Below, in pieces: positions 45,034-53,033 of a stretch of 64,000 nucleotides of DNA; the stretch's first letter is position 1, and every line of letters starts with the position of its first letter. The position numbers and the translations under genes were made by a program. The stretch is from the NCBI GenBank assembly GCA_034717695.1, contig JAYELS010000072.1, positions 24,567-88,566 on the forward strand, read 5' to 3'. Under the pieces are notes generated by a model. The model worked only from the letters and a program-made list of their open reading frames with translations. It was not told the DNA's origin and did not search any database. The DNA comes from NAT127 sp034717695. GTDB taxonomy: Bacteria; Pseudomonadota; Gammaproteobacteria; Pseudomonadales; Porticoccaceae.

Positions 45034-46242
45034 TCAGCGGGGCATGGCGTCGTCGCGGCGACCTTCCAGCAGGCCCTTCAGGTTGTCGTGCATGATCATT
45101 TTCTTGTGGGCCGCAGGCAGGCCGGCGATGTCGTTGAAGAAATCGAGGGGCTTGCCGAGACCTTCAGGGTGCGGCCAGTCGCTGCCGAACAACACCCGAT
45201 TCGGTCCCATCAGTTCCACCACCTTTTCCACCGGCTCCTCGTAGAACGGCGCCACGAACACGTGCTGGCGCAGGCTCTGGACCGGGTCCTGGACAAAGGC
45301 CTCCGGCATCTTGTGGGACACATACTCGAAGCGCTTGATAAGTGATTCGAGCCAGCTGGAGCCGCACTCCATCACCGCGATGCGCACATTGGGGAAGCGG
45401 TCGAACACCCCGTGGCACACCAGGGCCGACAGGGTGTCGGAAATGGGCCGGCCGATGGGGTCCAGCATCTCGCCGAAGGCGTCCTTCTCGAAGGCACGCC
45501 ACTCGCCCTTGCCGCCGGCGGTCCAGCGCCGGTAGATGCGGTCATAGCCCGAATCGGAGACGTGGTGGACAACAAAAATCCCCGAGTCATTGATCTTCTT
45601 CCAGAACGGATCGAATTCCGGCAGGCCGTGGGAGCGACTCCCCCGGTAGCCCGCCACCGGCGCGGGACGGACCAGCACCGAGCGGGCGCCGGCCTCGAGG
45701 AGGAAATCCAGCTCCCTGCAGGCCACATCCACATCGGAGAGGTTGATGGCACCCACCGGGAACTGGCGGCCATTGCCAAAGCCGTACTCCTCCGCCACCC
45801 ACAGGTTGAGGGCGTGGAACAGGGCCTGGATGGCCTCCGGCTTGTGTTCCAGGCGCTCCTCGATCACCGAGGCGAGGGTGGGCAGGATCACGGCACCATA
45901 AATGCCCTCCCGGTCCATCAGCGCCAGGTGGGCCTTGCCGCTGTGGAACTCGGCCCGGGATTTCACCGGCTTGCCGCCGTACTCGCGGATCGACAGGCCC
46001 TCGGGATTGTTGCCCCGGTACCAGCCCTCGTGGGAGCCCACCTCCGCCACCACGCTGAAGGTGGGGTTGGGAATGTAGTCGGACAGCACGCCCCCCACCA
46101 CCAGCTTGGTGCGGCCGTTGACCTCCACGTACTGGAAGTCCTTCTTGAATTCTTTGGGCAGGTGGCGCAGGAAGGCCTCCGGCGGCTCGTAGTAGTGGTG
46201 GTCGCAGTCGTAGACGGGGTAACCGATGGTGGCTGTGTTCAT
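45034..46242 (-). CDS. amidohydrolase 2 family metal-dependent hydrolase/decarboxylase (copy 2)
   Basis: A 402-aa TIM-barrel enzyme, about three quarters identical to the copy at 12615-13805. The same motifs are seen: YDCDHHYYEPPEAF, HHVSDSGYD, and FGSDWPHPEG. The first motif has His where copy 1 has Gln (DCDHH versus DADQH), and the C terminus is extended by a few residues. Its own operator is at 46345-46363. It is monocistronic, closed by the bidirectional terminator. Presumed role: hydrolysis or decarboxylation of a ring-opened acid. Confidence 0.88.
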   Translation of the reverse strand: MNTATIGYPVYDCDHHYYEPPEAFLRHLPKEFKKDFQYVEVNGRTKLVVGGVLSDYIPNPTFSVVAEVGSHEGWYRGNNPEGLSIREYGGKPVKSRAEFHSGKAHLALMDREGIYGAVILPTLASVIEERLEHKPEAIQALFHALNLWVAEEYGFGNGRQFPVGAINLSDVDVACRELDFLLEAGARSVLVRPAPVAGYRGSRSHGLPEFDPFWKKINDSGIFVVHHVSDSGYDRIYRRWTAGGKGEWRAFEKDAFGEMLDPIGRPISDTLSALVCHGVFDRFPNVRIAVMECGSSWLESLIKRFEYVSHKMPEAFVQDPVQSLRQHVFVAPFYEEPVEKVVELMGPNRVLFGSDWPHPEGLGKPLDFFNDIAGLPAAHKKMIMHDNLKGLLEGRRDDAMPR

Positions 46243-46344
46243 GGCTGTGCTCCGGGTTGTCGGTGGGCGGCCCCGACCTGGGTGCCGCGGGTACGGTTGT
46301 CATTGAACGGCGCGGGGCATCCGGGCGCCTTGATCCCGATCAAT

Positions 46345-46363
46345 AACTAACTAATTGTTAGCT
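46345..46363. promoter_or_regulatory. operator site of shared regulon (amidohydrolase copy 2)
   Basis: AACTAAC-TAATT-GTTAGCT, 102 bp upstream of the start at 46242. Confidence 0.75.
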
Positions 46364-46397
46364 ATAGGGGCGAGGGGACGCCCCGCCCCCAGCGGGT

Positions 46398-47771
46398 TCA
46401 GGCAAACAGGTAATCGTTGATGACCTGGTGAAAGTGGGAGATCTGCACCTCCTGCACCGGGTTGGGACGCAGCCCCTTGAGGCCCACGGAATGCATGCCT
46501 CGCTGCACATCCTCCATGTTGATCAGATCCTGGAGCAGTAGCTTGGGGATGCGCTCCCGCTGGTTCTTCCAGTCGTCCACCACATCGTCCACCGCCGCCA
46601 GGGGCGGCGCCTTGCCCGTGCCGAAGTGCAGCAGGCTGATCATCTCCAGGACGCAGACATCGGGGTTGTAGGGATCTTCCGGGTCGGGCCGGGCGCGGAA
46701 AATCAGCGTGCCGTCGGCGCCCCACACCACCCCGAGGTTGGGGAAGATGTTCCAGTCGTGGCCGATGGTGGCCATCCGTTCCGGCGGTATCACCGGGAAA
46801 TAGGCGCCCTCCCGCTCCGCCGCTTCCCTCATGGCGATGCCGGCGACGGTCATCGCCTCCACCATGGAGGTGCCCCGGGGCAGGGCGCTGACCGCCTCGT
46901 GGGCGGCCCGCAGGCCGCGAATGGTGAACTGGCCGTCCCCCTCGCCAAGCCCCAGCTGATCGGCGAAGGCCAGTTGCAGCCGGGCGAAGTTTTCCCGCAC
47001 GTCATCGAGGCCGAGGGGTTCCTTGCCGAGGCGCCGGGAGGGGGTGCCGGGGGGCAGGCTGTAGGTCCAGCGGTGGTTGCCATGCTTGCCGGCGGCGAAG
47101 CTGTAGTTCTCGTCGTCGTTCAGCTGGAGGAACTGGGGATGGGTGCCCCAGACGTGGTAGCTCTCCATGAAGGCCTCCTGGGCCACCTTCCAGTTGCACT
47201 TGACGTTGATGATCTTGCGCCAGTTGTAGCGCATCAGATCCAGGCGCAGCAGGTCGAGATCCCCCCGTGGGGGTTGAATGAACTCGTCAAAGGGCTCGGG
47301 CGTGGCGCTCATGTTGATGAACACGAAGCCCCCCCAGTGGGCCACGTGGATCCGCGCCATGGCCATGTCCTCCCGGCCCATGTGGGCGCAGCCCTGCCAC
47401 TGGTGCTGGTCGAGGATGCGGGTGTTGTCGCCGTGCAGATCCCACTGCCAGGCGTGGAAGATGCAGTGGAACTTGGTGATCTTGCCCCGCCCCGACAGGA
47501 GGCGCCGGCCGCGGTGGGGGCAGACGTTGTGAAAGGCCTCGATCCGCCCCTCGCCGCTGTTCACCACAATCACCGACTGGTCGCCGATGTCGTACACCAG
47601 GTAATCCCCCACCTGGGGCAATTCCTCCTCGCGGCAGGCCCAGTGCCAGGTGGCGGTCCACAGGCGCTCCATTTCGAGGCGGGCGAATTCCGCCGAGGTG
47701 AAGCGGCGATGATCGATGAAATCTTGGCGAACCTCGCCGTACAGTGGTTGCTCGCTGAAGGATGTGGTCAT
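46398..47771 (-). CDS. aromatic-ring-hydroxylating-type Rieske oxygenase, alpha subunit
   Basis: A 457-aa oxygenase. The Rieske ligands are Cys84, His86, Cys103 and His106 (CPHRG-x-CIFH). The catalytic iron motif is NWKVAQEAFMESYHVWGTH, with His206 and His211 and a conserved acidic residue nearby. The size and motif fit the dioxygenase/demethylase type alpha subunits (SRPBCC fold C terminus). No ferredoxin, reductase or beta subunit is nearby. The ATG at 47771 has GGGGAG about 6 nt upstream. An operator at 47811-47829 lies 39 bp upstream. Confidence 0.88.
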   Translation of the reverse strand: MTTSFSEQPLYGEVRQDFIDHRRFTSAEFARLEMERLWTATWHWACREEELPQVGDYLVYDIGDQSVIVVNSGEGRIEAFHNVCPHRGRRLLSGRGKITKFHCIFHAWQWDLHGDNTRILDQHQWQGCAHMGREDMAMARIHVAHWGGFVFINMSATPEPFDEFIQPPRGDLDLLRLDLMRYNWRKIINVKCNWKVAQEAFMESYHVWGTHPQFLQLNDDENYSFAAGKHGNHRWTYSLPPGTPSRRLGKEPLGLDDVRENFARLQLAFADQLGLGEGDGQFTIRGLRAAHEAVSALPRGTSMVEAMTVAGIAMREAAEREGAYFPVIPPERMATIGHDWNIFPNLGVVWGADGTLIFRARPDPEDPYNPDVCVLEMISLLHFGTGKAPPLAAVDDVVDDWKNQRERIPKLLLQDLINMEDVQRGMHSVGLKGLRPNPVQEVQISHFHQVINDYLFA

Positions 47772-47810
47772 TATGGCTCCCCCCGCCGGCTCGGGGGCCA
47801 TGCGGATCAT

Positions 47811-47829
47811 AGCTGATTGATTGTCAGTT
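47811..47829. promoter_or_regulatory. operator site of shared regulon (Rieske oxygenase)
   Basis: AGCTGAT-TGATT-GTCAGTT, 40 bp upstream of the start codon at 47771. On minus a TATGAT at 47811-47806 may be the -10 box. Confidence 0.65.
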
Positions 47830-47938
47830 TGATGGCGACGGCCTCCCCGCTCGCCAGGGGTTGATTTAATGCGCCCGCAGGGCCTGGGGCATTGATCGGG
47901 ATCAACTCCAGGGCGCCATGGGGCCGGGGCATGGGCAC

Positions 47939-47971
47939 AAAAAACCCGGTGGAGACAGGGTCGCCACCGGG
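47939..47971 (-). terminator. Rho-independent terminator of TonB receptor 2
   Basis: Read on minus: stem CCCGGTGG (47971-47964 with 47952-47945), an 11-nt loop, then a run of T (47944-47939). It lies 25 bp past the receptor stop. Confidence 0.75.
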
Positions 47972-47996
47972 CGGATGACCGATCGACGGGGGTCGA

Positions 47997-50438
47997 TCAG
48001 AAGTTGTAGCGGGCCTTGAGTCCGAAGTAGGTCTGGGCATCCCGGGGGGGTCTGCCCACCACGCGACCCTGGCTGCCATAGGCTTCGCTGATGCCGGTGT
48101 CGAAGTAGTCGTCCGTGAGGTTCTTGCCGAACACCGAGACCTGGTAGCGCCCCTGCTTGTCCTCGATGCCGATGAACAGGTCGAGGAGCTGGTAATCCTC
48201 CTGTTTGAGCAGGGGATCGTAGGTCAGGCCGTACTGGATGTCGTCGGTCCAGGTGTACACCAGCATGGCGTAGGCGCTGAACGGCAGGCTGTCGAGGGGG
48301 AAGTCGAGGCGCGCCGAGGCGTTGTAGCTGAGCTCCGGGGCGAGCACCATGGAATTGCCGCTGACATCCTGCTGGGAGCCCCGGGTGCCGCCGGTGGGGT
48401 TGCCGTTGGGATCGAGGTTGCAGCCCTGGGCATAGGTCTGGCCGAAGTAACAGGCCTGCAGCAGGTCGTCGATCTCGGTGTCGAGCCAGGTGGCCGCGCC
48501 CGCCAGGGTCAGCATGTCGGTCACCGCCCAGGTGGCGTTGACCTCGACGCCGCTGCTGCGCAGGTTACCGGCATTGAAGGTGTTGGTCTGGATGGTGCCG
48601 GGAATCAGGCCGGAGCTCTGCAGGTCGTCCACCTCCTGCCAGAAGACGGCGCCGTTGAGATCCAAGCTGTTGTCCAGCAGGCGCGACTTGACGCCGATTT
48701 CGATGGCCTCGGCGATGGACGGGTCGAGTACGCTGGTGTCCCGGGTGGAGGTGCGGCTGTAGTTGGCGCCGGAGCCGATAAAGCCCCGGGAGATGGACGC
48801 ATAGGTGTTGACGTTTTCACTCAGATCCCAGGCGATGCCGAGACGGCCGCTCCAGTCCTCCGAGCGGTCATCCCGCTCGAATGCCACCGCGCCGCTCTGG
48901 GTGGGCAGGTTGAAGCCCGGTGCCGGTTGGATCTGGTGGAAGGGGAAGATCTCGGTGAAGGTGGGGCTGATCACCTGGTAGCCCCGCAGGGAGTTGAGGG
49001 CGGTGTAGTTCACCCGGCTCTGCTCCACGGTCAAGTCCTCCACGGTCCAGCGCAGGCCGGCAAAGAGGTTGAGGCTGTCGGTGAGGTGGAAGGTGACGTC
49101 ACCGAAGGCCGCGTAGCTGTCCCACTCGGCCTTGCCTTCCCGGGGGTCCGCCACCACCAGGCTGCCCCCCGCCTGGGGATTGAAGGCGAGCACCGAGATG
49201 GTGGCCTGGGAGACTTCCTCGTAGTTGCTGTAGTACAGGCCGCCGATCCACTCCAGGCGGTCGCTGCTGCCCTCGAGGCGGAACTCCTGGCTCACATAGT
49301 CGGCCTCGTGGAAGATCGGGTAGCGCTCAGATCCGGTGATGGCCACGTTGGTGCTGTTGACGTACACCGCCGGCAGGGAGAACGGGTTGTAGGTGCCGTT
49401 GGCGGGGGTGACGTCCACATCGGTATTGCTGTTGATCTCGATGCCCCTGGCACCGGTGATGGACTTGAAGCGCAGGCCCTCCGCCAGGTCCAGGGTGAGA
49501 TCGGCGCTGAAGCCGTAGTTCTCGATGGCGTGAACCGTGGGTACGTCCTGGGCGCCCTTGAAGGGATCCCGCAGAATGCCTTGCCCCCGGGCCAGGTCGC
49601 CGCCGCCGAGGGTCAGCAGGCGGGCCATGCCCAAGCCGCCGTCCTCGGCCTTGAGCAGCACCTGCCCGCCGGAACCGGTGTCGCTGTCGCGGTATTCGCC
49701 GCTCAACAGCAGATTGGCGTTGTCACTGAGATCGATATCCAGTTTGCCCAGCACCCCCCAGGATTCCTCGCCGCCGATCTCCGGGCCGCCCGGGTGGAGG
49801 TTTTCGATATGGCCGTCGCGGTCCTTGTAGAAGCCGGAGAGCCGCCCCCGGACCCCGTCGCTGAGCGGGCCACTGGCCATCACCCGGGTGATGGATTCGT
49901 CGTCATCGGTGAGGGACTGCTCCACATAACCCTCGAATTCCTGGGTGGGCCTGGCGCGCACCACATTCACCGCTCCCGCGGTGGCGTTGCGACCGTAGAG
50001 GGTGCCCTGGGGACCGTTCAGCACCTCCACCCGCTCGATATCACCGAGATCGGCGATGAATTCACTGACACGGCCGAGGGGCACGCCGTCCACCACGAAG
50101 GACACACTGGGCTGGATGCCGCCTTCAAAAGCGAGCGACCCCACCCCGCGAATGGCGAAATTGGAGGCCGTGGGGGCAAAGCCCTCCTGAAACGAGAGGG
50201 AGGGCGAGGCCAGCGCCAGGCTGACGGTGTCGTTGATGGCACGGGTACTCAGCTGGTCGGCGCCAAAGACGTCCAGCGAAATGGGCACGTCCCGCAGGGT
50301 CTGCTCCCGCTTCTGGGCAGTGACGATGATTTCCTCGAGTTCCGCAGCCCCGACCGGAACGGCGGTCAGCAGGGCCACAGAGGCGGCTATCAGGGTTTTG
50401 TTCAGGGTTGGGCTGTTGCCCTTTCGGCTATACGGCAT
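47997..50438 (-). CDS. TonB-dependent outer-membrane receptor 2
   Basis: An 813-aa receptor starting at 50438 with GAGGAGAG just upstream. A signal peptide (about residues 1-32, ending PVGAA) precedes a TonB box-like LEEIIVTAQKREQ, the plug (LNGPQGTLYGRNATAGAV) and the barrel; the last residue is Phe (KARYNF). It is regulated by two operator copies around a strong sigma-70 promoter (50597-50625). It imports a ligand unknown from sequence; co-regulation with the P450 operon suggests the same hydrophobic substrate. Confidence 0.92.
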   Translation of the reverse strand: MPYSRKGNSPTLNKTLIAASVALLTAVPVGAAELEEIIVTAQKREQTLRDVPISLDVFGADQLSTRAINDTVSLALASPSLSFQEGFAPTASNFAIRGVGSLAFEGGIQPSVSFVVDGVPLGRVSEFIADLGDIERVEVLNGPQGTLYGRNATAGAVNVVRARPTQEFEGYVEQSLTDDDESITRVMASGPLSDGVRGRLSGFYKDRDGHIENLHPGGPEIGGEESWGVLGKLDIDLSDNANLLLSGEYRDSDTGSGGQVLLKAEDGGLGMARLLTLGGGDLARGQGILRDPFKGAQDVPTVHAIENYGFSADLTLDLAEGLRFKSITGARGIEINSNTDVDVTPANGTYNPFSLPAVYVNSTNVAITGSERYPIFHEADYVSQEFRLEGSSDRLEWIGGLYYSNYEEVSQATISVLAFNPQAGGSLVVADPREGKAEWDSYAAFGDVTFHLTDSLNLFAGLRWTVEDLTVEQSRVNYTALNSLRGYQVISPTFTEIFPFHQIQPAPGFNLPTQSGAVAFERDDRSEDWSGRLGIAWDLSENVNTYASISRGFIGSGANYSRTSTRDTSVLDPSIAEAIEIGVKSRLLDNSLDLNGAVFWQEVDDLQSSGLIPGTIQTNTFNAGNLRSSGVEVNATWAVTDMLTLAGAATWLDTEIDDLLQACYFGQTYAQGCNLDPNGNPTGGTRGSQQDVSGNSMVLAPELSYNASARLDFPLDSLPFSAYAMLVYTWTDDIQYGLTYDPLLKQEDYQLLDLFIGIEDKQGRYQVSVFGKNLTDDYFDTGISEAYGSQGRVVGRPPRDAQTYFGLKARYNF

Positions 50439-50577
50439 CTGTCTCTCCTCGATCATTAGTGTTATGGCTACATTTCCCTGTATCCCCTGACGAGGCGGGC
50501 CCGGCATCCCCGAGGATCGCCGCGCGCCCCGGGGGACGGCACAACCGCCCTGGCCAAGGCGTCGACGCCAGGGCCAA

Positions 50578-50596
50578 AACGGATACAACGTCAGTT
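50578..50596. promoter_or_regulatory. operator site of shared regulon (TonB receptor 2, proximal)
   Basis: AACGGAT-ACAAC-GTCAGTT, just downstream of the -10 box of the receptor promoter. Left half is weaker (5/7). Confidence 0.55.
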
Positions 50597-50625
50597 ATTC
50601 CACTGCATAACTGACTGTATGTCAA
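50597..50625 (-). promoter_or_regulatory. sigma-70 promoter of TonB receptor 2
   Basis: Read on minus: -35 TTGACA (50625-50620), 17-nt spacer, -10 TGGAAT (50602-50597). The -35 lies inside the operator at 50609-50627, and a second operator follows the -10. Confidence 0.6.
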
Positions 50626-50627
50626 CT
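50609..50627. promoter_or_regulatory. operator site of shared regulon (TonB receptor 2, distal)
   Basis: AACTGAC-TGTAT-GTCAACT, overlapping the -35 box. Together with 50578-50596 the promoter is flanked by two sites, 31 bp apart. Confidence 0.72.
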
Positions 50628-50726
50628 CTTCAGGCGGGGTAAGTGCCGAAGTCCGAGCGACGAGGCACGAACCTCGCCGCGGGGATCAGGGTCGGATCGG
50701 CGGGACGCTGCTCGCCAGGGCGAAAG

Positions 50727-51170
50727 CTACCAGTGACCCGTATTGGGCATGGATTGCCAGGGCTCGGCGGGGGGCAGCGGGTCGCCCTTTTGCAGCAGTT
50801 CGATGGAGATATTGTCGGGGGAGCGCACGAAGGCCATGTGCCCGCAGCGGGGCGGCCGGTTGATGGTGACGCCAGCGTCCAAGAGGCGCTGGCAGGTGGC
50901 GTAAATATCGTCCACCCGAAAGGCCAGGTGGCCGAAATTGCGGGCCTCGCCGTAGGGGGGCTCCGGATCCCAGTTGTAGGTGAGCTCCACCATGGGCCGC
51001 TGGTTTGCCCGGGCGGCGTCCGCATCGCCCGGGGCGGCGAGGAACACCAGGGTGAAGCGCCCGGCCTCCACGTCGTAGCGGTTGATCTCCACCAGGCCCA
51101 GCTGGGTGCAGTAAAAATCGAGGGATTTGTCCAGGTCAGCGACCCGGACCATGGTGTGCAGGTATTCCAT
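50727..51170 (-). CDS. gloA: lactoylglutathione lyase (glyoxalase I)
   Basis: A 147-aa VOC protein close to E. coli GloA: MEYLHTMVRVADLDKSLDFY at the start gives His5; then VELTYNW (Glu), FGHLAFRV (His) and ISIELLQ (Glu) give the four metal ligands of the nickel-type enzyme. It converts the methylglyoxal-glutathione hemithioacetal to lactoylglutathione. I chose the ATG at 51170, 6 nt after a strong GGAGGTGA. It lies 58 bp behind the crotonase, so it may be the last gene of the P450 operon, or use its own promoter. Its role in the operon is not obvious. Confidence 0.83.
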   Translation of the reverse strand: MEYLHTMVRVADLDKSLDFYCTQLGLVEINRYDVEAGRFTLVFLAAPGDADAARANQRPMVELTYNWDPEPPYGEARNFGHLAFRVDDIYATCQRLLDAGVTINRPPRCGHMAFVRSPDNISIELLQKGDPLPPAEPWQSMPNTGHW

Positions 51171-51228
51171 CTCGTCACCTCCAGGGAACAGGGCCGCCAA
51201 GGTAGCGCGTCCCGGCTGGACAGGCAAA

Positions 51229-52002
51229 TCAGCGGCCCTTGCGATTGAGATCGAGGATGCCCATGCCCTCCAGCATCAACCCGTAGCCGAGATCATCGAG
51301 CATCCGCCGCTTGAGGTGCTGGACGAAGGCGACCCGGGTATTGCGCAGCATCAGGGTGGGCTTCCGGGCCAGTTGGGCCGCCAGTTCCCAGGCGCGGTCC
51401 CGGAGCTTGTCAGCGGGCAGCACCTCGGCGACAAAGCCCAGCTGCCTGGCTTCGCTGGCGGAGATCTCCTCCCCGGTAAGGAGAAAATGGCGCCCCCGGT
51501 TGGGGCCGAGCAGCATCGGCCACCAGACATGGACACCATCGCCGGGGACCACGTTGCCGGGGGCATGGGCCTTGTCGGCAAAGGCCGCGGTGTCCGCCGC
51601 CAGCACGATATCCGACAGGGTCACCAGCTCGGCATGGATGAACGCCGGGCCGTTGACGGCGCCGATCACCGGCACCTCGATATCCAGCAGGTTGTGGAGC
51701 AGGTCCTTGCCCTCCTTGGTGATGCGATCCCAAAAAGCGGGGGTGCCCATGTCCGGGTCCTTCTCGGAAAAATCCATGTCGGTGAGAAAACGATCCCCGG
51801 TGCCGGTGAGAATGACGATGCGGTTCTCCCGGTCGCGACCCACCTGGTAAAAGGCGTCCCCCAACTCCTCGTGCAGGCCGCCCGGGTAGGCACTCCAGGT
51901 GGCCGGGCCGCCGTTGTTGTGGATGGCGATTTCGAGAATCCCGTCGCGGCGTTCGAAGCGGACAAAGCGGTAGCTGTGCTGGTAATCGGCGAGCCGGCTC
52001 AT
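51229..52002 (-). CDS. 6-oxocamphor-hydrolase-like crotonase (beta-diketone hydrolase)
   Basis: A 257-aa crotonase-superfamily protein that matches 6-oxocamphor hydrolase more than enoyl-CoA hydratases: DRENRIVILTGTG, LLHNLLDIEVPVIGAVNGP, VVPGDGVHVWWP and NRGRHFLLTGEE are all close. Candidate catalytic residues His44, His123, His146, Asp155 and Glu245 each lie within one position of the His45, His122, His145, Asp154 and Glu244 I recall for that enzyme. The reaction would be retro-Claisen C-C cleavage of a cyclic beta-diketone to a keto acid. It follows the P450, rubredoxin and SDR genes in the order needed to make such a diketone. Not tested by alignment. Confidence 0.75.
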   Translation of the reverse strand: MSRLADYQHSYRFVRFERRDGILEIAIHNNGGPATWSAYPGGLHEELGDAFYQVGRDRENRIVILTGTGDRFLTDMDFSEKDPDMGTPAFWDRITKEGKDLLHNLLDIEVPVIGAVNGPAFIHAELVTLSDIVLAADTAAFADKAHAPGNVVPGDGVHVWWPMLLGPNRGRHFLLTGEEISASEARQLGFVAEVLPADKLRDRAWELAAQLARKPTLMLRNTRVAFVQHLKRRMLDDLGYGLMLEGMGILDLNRKGR

Positions 52003-52024
52003 GGTGTTTTCCTCAAGGGTTCAT

Positions 52025-52777
52025 TCAGCCGGCGCTGTGGCCGCCGTCGGACAGCAGGCAGGCGCCGTGGATATTGGCGGCCCGGTCAGACGCCAGGTAG
52101 AGCACCAGGTCCGCCACCTGGGCCGGGTCCGCCGCCGGGCGCACCGCCATGTAGCGCTGCACCAGTTCCATGTCCACATCGGTGGGAAAGCCCTGGCCGC
52201 TCATCATATTGGTGGCCATGGGGCCCGGCGCCACGCAGTTGAAGCGGACGGGCTTTTTCATGAATTCCATGGCCAGGGAGCGGGTCATCTGCACCAGGCC
52301 TGCCTTGGTGGCAGTGTAGGGTGCGAGATAGGCCTCCCCCACATAGGCGCCGGAGGAGGCGATGTTCACCACGTTGCCGTGGCGCGCCAACAATTGCGGC
52401 AGGCTTGCCTGGATGAGCCAGAACGGCGCCGACAGGTTGACGGCAATGATCCTGTTCCAGAGCGCCTCGCAAAGCTGCTCCGCGTGGCCGGGGCCAAGGA
52501 CACCGGCCACGTTGCACAGCACATCGAGCCCACCAAAATGGTCGACGGTATCCGCCACCAGATCCACACAGGCCTGGCGGGTGCTGATATCCACCCGTGC
52601 GGCGAACACCTCGGCGCCGAGCCCCCGGGCCTCGGACGCCGTGCCGTCGAGGCCAGCGCCATCCAAATCCGCAACGGCGACATTGGCGCCCGCCGCGGCA
52701 AAGGCGAGGGCCACCGCGCGCCCGAGGCCGCCGGCGGCGCCGGTCACCAGTACGGTTTTTCCCGTGAAATTTTCCAT
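52025..52777 (-). CDS. SDR family oxidoreductase
   Basis: A 250-aa classical SDR: VTGAAGGLGRAV for the cofactor, CNVAGV for NNAG, NIASSGAYVG and YTATKAG for the catalytic residues. The ATG at 52777 is chosen; a TTG 18 nt earlier is also in frame. It is flanked by the rubredoxin and the crotonase in the P450 operon, so it probably oxidises the P450-produced alcohol to a ketone. Stereochemistry and substrate unknown. Confidence 0.87.
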   Translation of the reverse strand: MENFTGKTVLVTGAAGGLGRAVALAFAAAGANVAVADLDGAGLDGTASEARGLGAEVFAARVDISTRQACVDLVADTVDHFGGLDVLCNVAGVLGPGHAEQLCEALWNRIIAVNLSAPFWLIQASLPQLLARHGNVVNIASSGAYVGEAYLAPYTATKAGLVQMTRSLAMEFMKKPVRFNCVAPGPMATNMMSGQGFPTDVDMELVQRYMAVRPAADPAQVADLVLYLASDRAANIHGACLLSDGGHSAG

Positions 52778-52865
52778 AGGGTCATATCCACTCAATGGTT
52801 GTCAGGGTCTCGGGCTCCAGGCGACCGTCAGGGAACGCCGATAAATCAAGTGCAGTGACGGCGCC

Positions 52866-53033
52866 TCAACCCACCTCGATCATCTCGAAGTCCGCCTTGC
52901 TGGCGCCACAGTCCGGGCACACAAAGGTATCGGGAATATCCTCCCAGCGGGTGCCGGGCGCAATCCCCTCGTCAGGCAAGCCCTCCGCCTCGTCGTAGAC
53001 AAAGCCGCAATAAAAGCACTGCCACTTCTTCAT
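52866..53033 (-). CDS. rubredoxin
   Basis: A 55-aa rubredoxin with the iron ligands Cys6, Cys9, Cys39 and Cys42 (CFYC, CPDC) and the usual aromatic core (Trp4, Tyr8, Trp30). Electron carrier in the cytoplasm. Its ATG at 53033 overlaps the P450 stop in an ATGA junction, so the two proteins are made in a coupled way. Rubredoxins usually serve AlkB alkane hydroxylases; no alkB is in the window, and the natural partner here is probably the P450. That pairing is unusual and is inference. Confidence 0.92.
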   Translation of the reverse strand: MKKWQCFYCGFVYDEAEGLPDEGIAPGTRWEDIPDTFVCPDCGASKADFEMIEVG

